Origin: Cryptomeria japonica
Taxonomy: Eukaryota > Streptophyta > Pinopsida > Cupressales > Cupressaceae
Assembly: GCF_030272615.1 (NCBI RefSeq)
Contig: NC_081413.1
Location: 188,132,669-188,196,668 of the forward strand
DNA: 64,000 bases
Direction: 5' to 3'
Positions 58,570-64,000 of the stretch are shown here, piece by piece; positions within the stretch are counted from its first letter, which is position 1, and the number at the start of each line of letters is the position of its first letter. The translations under genes were made by a program, and so were the position numbers. The notes under the pieces are model-generated. The model was not told where the DNA came from, made no database searches, and worked only from the letters and a program-made list of their open reading frames with translations.

Positions 58570-59879
58570 TGTTAGATGATAGAAAATGATTTAGAAAGAG
58601 ATGACGAGAAAAGAATCAACAAACTAGCAATATGTGTAAAATTCATCTTTAAAGAAAGTAATAATCAATTAGAAACAAGGGAAATCACGAATCCCTATTC
58701 TTAATCAGAATTTAACAAACAATACAATGAAATAACACAATCAAGCAAATAGGAATTAAAATAATCAAATCAAATCAAAACTCCCTATCCCAAGATCGCG
58801 TATTGCTTCCATTACTCTTCTCCTCTCTGTGGTATGATGGCTCTCAGATATTGCGTTGGTAACCTACAAGTGACACAAAGATTCAATGTTCGTGATTATT
58901 AAAAATGGAGATTGGATGCTCAATTTATAGAAAATTGGAGAAGATTGATTGAAAGGTGGAATAGATTTATTAAGAGGTGGAGCTCAAGTGAGCTCACATG
59001 AAAATTGATAGTTGAACTGTTGATTGTAGGAGTGAAACTCAATAGATGGAATAGATTAATTGAGTCAACTGATTGAGAAAAAGTTGATTGAAGGAAGAAA
59101 AAGAATGATAGGTGGAAATAAAGAAGATGGCAAAAAAAGCTTAATTTAGAAAAAGCTAACTAAAAGATGGAAATAGAGGTTGAAAAGAAAAGTGATTTAA
59201 TTAATTAATCGATTTAATTAATTAATTTAGCATGTGCTTGCATTTAGATTTAGATTATCAATTTAATCTTTGCATGATATTTATTCAAATAATTGAATTC
59301 ATTTTAATTCAATTTAGCATTTGAATATATTTAGAACTTGACTCTGATTTTTAATTTAGTTTTTGAAACCATGCACATGTAATTGAATTTGTAAGAAATT
59401 AGAAAAATATGAAATTAAATGAAATTAGAATTTGGAGGATTTGGAAATGGAAGAATTAATTAGTTAATTAAATAATTTAAAGAAACTATTTAATTATTTA
59501 GAAATGGACTTTAATCAAATAATAAAGATTATTTAAATTAAAGGATTAAATCACAATTAATTAAATAATTAATATTTGGAAGAGGGTTGAATAAATAGAT
59601 GATTAGAGAGATAGAAATTGAATAATTAGTAATTTATTTAAATAATAAAGATTATTTAAATTGGGGAATTAATCAGAATTAATTAAATAACAAATATTTA
59701 ATTAACAATTTAGAAAATGGTTAAAATGATTAAATGATGATAGAATAATTAGTAAGATTATGAGGAAATATGAAATAGAAGAATAAGATTAATTAACTTA
59801 ATTAAATAATTAAATAATTATTTAATCAATTAGAGGAATAATTAGTACATGACCAATGAGACATTTTTAGGTGTCTACA
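58570..59879 (-). repeat. Array LTR 1
   Basis: Minus-strand TATAAA at 58924-58929 in CTATAAATTGAGCATCC. It is about 42 bases longer than LTRs 2 and 3 owing to small insertions near 59080 and 59190. Confidence 0.8.
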
Positions 59880-60331
59880 TTCGCCCCTCTTTGAGACAAT
59901 GTCGAAATGACATTGTTTCAAAGAAAATAAAAAATTATGCCCCAGTATGCCCCGGTGATACTTAGGGTGTAATGCCCCCTCGAGAGATTGTTTGTGCATT
60001 AAAAACATGAATGATCTCTCGAAAAAAAAAAGAATGTGAGATGAAAGATAGAAGAATGGTTAGTTGATTAGAGATAGAGACAGGTGATATGTGTTAGAGT
60101 ATTCGGGTACATTACATATTTTTGTGAATATTGAGCTCTCTCTTTTTGAGCATATTCTCTGTGTTTTGTATATTCTTTAGATTTTGCTTCATTGCTTTTC
60201 CTTGTAACAGGTTATTCGGCTTGCAAAAGATCTTCAGGCTCTTGTGGTGTTGAATTTTCTCAACTCCTATAATATGAAGATGATATTGCGATAGAATATG
60301 AGAGAATGAACCTTAGAATGAAATAGAACAA
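59880..60331 (-). repeat. Array spacer 1 with two hairpins
   Basis: The PPT adjoins the LTR. A hairpin at 59890-59922 pairs TTTGAGACAATGTC with GACATTGTTTCAAA (13 of 14). A second pairs CGAGAGAT (59981-59988) with ATCTCTCG (60014-60021). Both recur in spacers 2 and 3, with mutations in spacer 3. Confidence 0.8.
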
Positions 60332-61599
60332 TGTTAGATGATAGAAAATGATTTAGAAAGAGATGACAAGAAAAGAATCAACAAACTAGCAATATGTGTA
60401 AAATTCATCTTTAAAGAAAGTAATAATCAATTAGAAACAAGGGAAATCACGAATCCCTATCCTAATCAGAATTTAACAAACAATACAATGAAATAACACA
60501 ACCAAGCAAATAGTAATTAAAATAATCAAATCAAATCAACTCTCTATCCCAAGATCGCATATTGCTTCCATTGCTCTTCTCCTCTCTGTGGTATGATCGC
60601 TTTCAGATATTGCGTTGGTCACCTACAAGTGACACAAAGATTCGAAATTCATGATAATTGAAAATGGATATTGGATGATCAATTTATAGAAAATTGGAGA
60701 AGATTGATTGAAAGGTGGAACAGATTGATCAAGAGGTGGAGCTCAGGAGAGCTCACATGAAAATTGATAGTTCAACGATTGATTGTAGGAGTGAAACTCA
60801 ACAGATGGAATAAATTAATTGAGTCAACTGGTTGAAGGAAGAAAAAGAATGATTGGTGGAAATAAGGAAGATGACAAACAAAGCTTAATTCAAAAAAAGC
60901 TAACTAAAAGATGGAAAAAGAGGTTGAAGAGAAAAAAATTAATTAATTTAGCATGTGCTTGCATTTAGATTTAGATTATCAATTTAATCTTTCCATGATA
61001 TTTATTCAAATAATTGAATTCATTTTAATTCAATTTAGCATTTGAATATATTTAGAACTTGACTTTGATTTTTAATTTGGTTTTTGAAACCATGCACATG
61101 TAATTGAATTTGGAAGAAATTAGAAAAATATGAAATTAAATGAAATTAGAATTTGGGGGATTTGGAAATGGAAGAATTAATTAGTTAATTAAATAATTAA
61201 AAGAAACTATTTAATTATTTAGAAATGGACTTTAATCAAATAATAAAGATTATTTAAATTAAAGGATTAAATCACAATTAATTAAATAATTAATATTTGG
61301 AAGAGGTTTGAATAATTAGATTATTAGAGAGATAGAAATTGAATAATTAGTAATTTATTTAAATAATAAAGATTATTTAAATTGGGGAATTAATCGCAAT
61401 TAATTAAATAACAAATCTTTAATTAACATTTAGAAAATGGTTAAAATGATTAAATGATGATAGAATAATTAGTAAGATTATGAGGAAATATGAAATAAAA
61501 GAATAAGATTAATTAACTTAATTAAATAATTAAAGAATTATTTAATCAATTAGAGGAATAATTAGTACATGATCAATGAGACATTTTTAGGTGTCTACA
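60332..61599 (-). repeat. Array LTR 2
   Basis: 1268 bp, nearly identical to LTR 3. Confidence 0.8.
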
Positions 61600-62051
61600 T
61601 TCGCCCCTCTTTGAGACAATGTCGAAATGACATTGTTTCAAAGAAAATAAAAAATTATGCCCCAGTATGCCCCGGTGATACTTAGGGTGTAATGCCCCCT
61701 CGAGAGATTGTTTGTGCATTAAAGACATGAATGATCTCTCGAAAAAAAGAAGAATGTGAGATGAAAGATAGAAGAATGGTTAGTTGATTAGAGATAGAGT
61801 GAGGTGATATGTGTTAGAGTATTCGGGTACATTACATATTTATGTGAATATTGAGCTCTCTCTTTTTGAGCATATTCTCTGTGTTTTGTATGTTCTGCAG
61901 ATTTTGCTTCATTGTTTCTCCTTGTAACAGGTTATTCGGCTTGCAGAAGATCTTCAGGCTCCTGTGGTGTTGCATTTTCTCAACTCCTATAATATGAAGA
62001 TGATATTGCGATAGAATATGAGAGAATGAACCTTAGAATGAAATAGAACAA
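61600..62051 (-). repeat. Array spacer 2
   Basis: Same length and organisation as spacer 1. Confidence 0.8.
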
Positions 62052-63319
62052 TGTTAGATGATAGAAAATGATTTAGAAAGAGATGACGAGAAAAGTATCA
62101 ACAAACTAGCAATATGTGTAAAATTCATCTTTAAAGAAAGTAATAATCAATTAGAAACAAGGGAAATCACGAATCCCTATCCTAATCAGAATTTAACAAA
62201 CAATACAATGAAATAACACAACCAAGCAAATAGGAATTAAAATAATCAAATCAAATCAACTCTCTATCCCAAGATCACGTATTGCTTCCATTGCTCTTCT
62301 CCTCTCTGTGGTATGATCGCTTTCAGATATTGCGTTGATCACCTACAAGTGACACAAAGATTCGAAATTCGTGATTATTGAAAATGGATATTGGATGCTC
62401 AATTTATAGAAAATTGGAGAAGATTGATTGAAAGGTGGAACAGATTGATCAAGAGGTGGAGCTCAGGTGAGCTCACATGAAAATTGATAGTTGAACTGTT
62501 GATTGTAGGAGTGAAACTCAATAGATGGAATAAATTAATTGAGTCAACTGGTTGAAGCAAGAAAAAGAATGATTGGTGGAAATAAGGAAGATGACAAACA
62601 AAGCTTAATTTAGAAAAAGCTAACTAAAAGATGGAAAAAGAGGTTGAAGAGAAAAAAATTAATTAATTTAGCATGTGCTTGCATGTAGATTTAGATTATC
62701 AATTTAATCTTTGCATGATATTTATTCAAATAATTGAATTCATTTTAATTCAATTTAGCATTTGAATATATTTAGAACTTGACTTTGATTTTTAATTTGG
62801 TTTTTGAAACCATGCACATGTAATTGAATTTGGAAGAAATTAGAAAAATATGAAATTAAATGAAATTAGAATTTGGGGGATTTGGAAATGGAAGAATTAA
62901 TTAGTTAATTAAATAATTTAAAGAAACTATTTAATTATTTAGAAATGGACTTTAATCAAATAATAAAGATTATTTAAATTAAAGGATTAAATCACAATTA
63001 ATTAAATAATTAATATTTGGAAGAGGGTTGAATAATTAGATGATCAGAGAGATAGAAATTGAATAATTAGCAATTTATTTAAATAATAAAGATTGTTTAA
63101 ATTAGGGAATTAATCAGAATTAATTAAATAACAAATATTTAATTAACATTTAGAAAATGGTTAAAATGATTAAATGATGATAGAATAATTAGTAAGATTA
63201 TGAGGAAATATGAAATAGAAGAATAAGTTTAATTAACTTAATTAAAGAATTAAAGAATTATTTAATGAACTAGAGGAATAATTAGTGCATGATCAATGAG
63301 ACATTTTTAGGTGTCTACA
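62052..63319 (-). repeat. Array LTR 3
   Basis: 1268 bp, same ends as LTR 2. Confidence 0.8.
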
Positions 63320-63585
63320 TTTGCCCCTCTTTGAGACAATGTCAGAATGACATTGTTTCAAAGAAAATAAAAAATTTGCCCCAATATGCCCCGGTGATAC
63401 TTAGGGTGTAATGCCCCCTCGAGAGATTGTTTGTCCATTAAAGACATGAATCATCTCTCAAAAAGAAGAAGAATGTGAGATGAAAGATAGAAGAATGGTT
63501 AGTTGATTAGAGATAGAGATAGATGATATGAAAATGATATTGAGATAGAATATGAGAGAATGAACCTTAGAACGAAATAGAACAA
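63320..63585 (-). repeat. Array spacer 3, deleted
   Basis: Lacks about 186 bp present in spacers 1 and 2 (from after GATAGATGATATG to AATGATATTGAG). Confidence 0.8.
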
Positions 63586-64000
63586 TGTTAGATGATAGAA
63601 AATGATTTAGAAAGAGATGACGAGAAAAGAATCAACAAACTAGCAATATGTGTAAAATTCATCTTTAAAGAAAGTAATAATCAATTAGAAACAAAGGAAA
63701 TCACGAGTCCCTATTTTTAATCAGAATTTAACAAACAATACAATGAAATAACACAATCAAACAAATAGGAATTAAAATAATCAAATCAAATCAAAACTCC
63801 CTATCCCAAGATCGCGTATTGCTTCCATTGCTCTTCTCCTCTCTGTGGTATGATAGCTCTCAGATATTGCGCTAGTAACCTGCAAGTGACACAAAGATTG
63901 GAAGTTCGTGATTATTGAAAATGCAGATTGGATGCTCAATTTATAGAAAATTGGAGAAGATTGATTGAAAGATGAAACAGATTGATCAAGAGTTGGAACT
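63586..64000 (-). repeat. Array LTR 4, cut by the window end
   Basis: Follows the other LTRs for 415 bases; some bases (for example the AATCAAACAAATAGG region) resemble LTR 1 more than LTRs 2 and 3. Confidence 0.75.

Larger units (their letters stand above)
58570..64000 (-). repeat. Tandem array of LTR-plus-spacer units
   Basis: Three complete units and a partial fourth. LTRs: 58570-59879, 60332-61599, 62052-63319, 63586-64000 (cut by the window end). Spacers: 59880-60331 and 61600-62051 (both 452 bp) and 63320-63585 (266 bp, an internal deletion). Minus-strand LTR ends are TGTAGACACC and ATCTAACA. Each spacer begins with a Tat-type polypurine tract (CAAAGAGGGGCGAA) but shows no PBS at its other end and no coding sequence. 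Confidence 0.85.

Noticed and set aside
58570-64000. CRISPR or classical satellite reading of the array
   Set aside because: Units are LTR-sized with TG..CA ends and polypurine tracts; no short repeat-spacer pattern.

Overview
This 64-kb window is a pile of nested plant transposable elements. I see no host gene with an intact reading frame, and no rRNA, tRNA or CRISPR array. The organism is a land plant: there are Ty3/gypsy elements with the second RNase H typical of the Tat lineage, a Sirevirus-like Ty1/copia element primed by initiator tRNA-Met, a CACTA DNA transposon, a plant-mobile-domain (PMD) gene and a PPR fragment. AT-richness, heavy decay and old LTRs fit a large, slowly turned-over genome such as a gymnosperm's; that last point is inference.

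Layout. (a) 1-3373: non-coding, repeat-derived. (b) 3374-~8975, minus: Tat-1, a decayed Tat pol, cut at its 5' side. (c) ~8976-~55255, plus: Tat-3, which appears to have inserted into Tat-1. Its LTR, primer-binding site and leader occupy 8976-11099 and 21159-23035, gag starts at 23036, and the rest of gag and pol lie at 48508-55252. (d) 11103-21155: a 10-kb CACTA element in the Tat-3 leader, with terminal inverted repeats and a perfect 3-bp AGA target duplication. (e) 23310-48507, minus: Tat-2, inserted in the Tat-3 gag, with two ~1-kb LTRs, PBS and PPT. Between its pol and 3' LTR it carries an antisense, apparently spliced PMD gene (25159-36120, plus). (f) 26523-34980, minus: a Sirevirus-like copia element inserted inside that PMD gene; removing it restores the frame. 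(g) ~55256-58512, plus: LTR and gag of an Athila-like element that ends Tat-3. (h) 58570-64000: a tandem array of LTR plus spacer units (1762, 1720 and 1534 bp, then a partial fourth).

Order of events read from the nesting: Tat-1, then Tat-3, then CACTA, Tat-2 and Athila into Tat-3, copia into Tat-2, and array growth in the Athila remnant. Decay is mostly by stop codons that look like C-to-T changes (CAG to TAG, CGA to TGA, TGG to TAG), as expected of old methylated repeats.

The strongest leads are the antisense spliced PMD gene in Tat-2, the shared TGTCGTAYGA-like repeats ahead of both its gag and its PMD gene, the LTR-spacer tandem array, and the CACTA transposase whose C-terminus is replaced by short exons, two of them equal 75-bp phase-1 copies.
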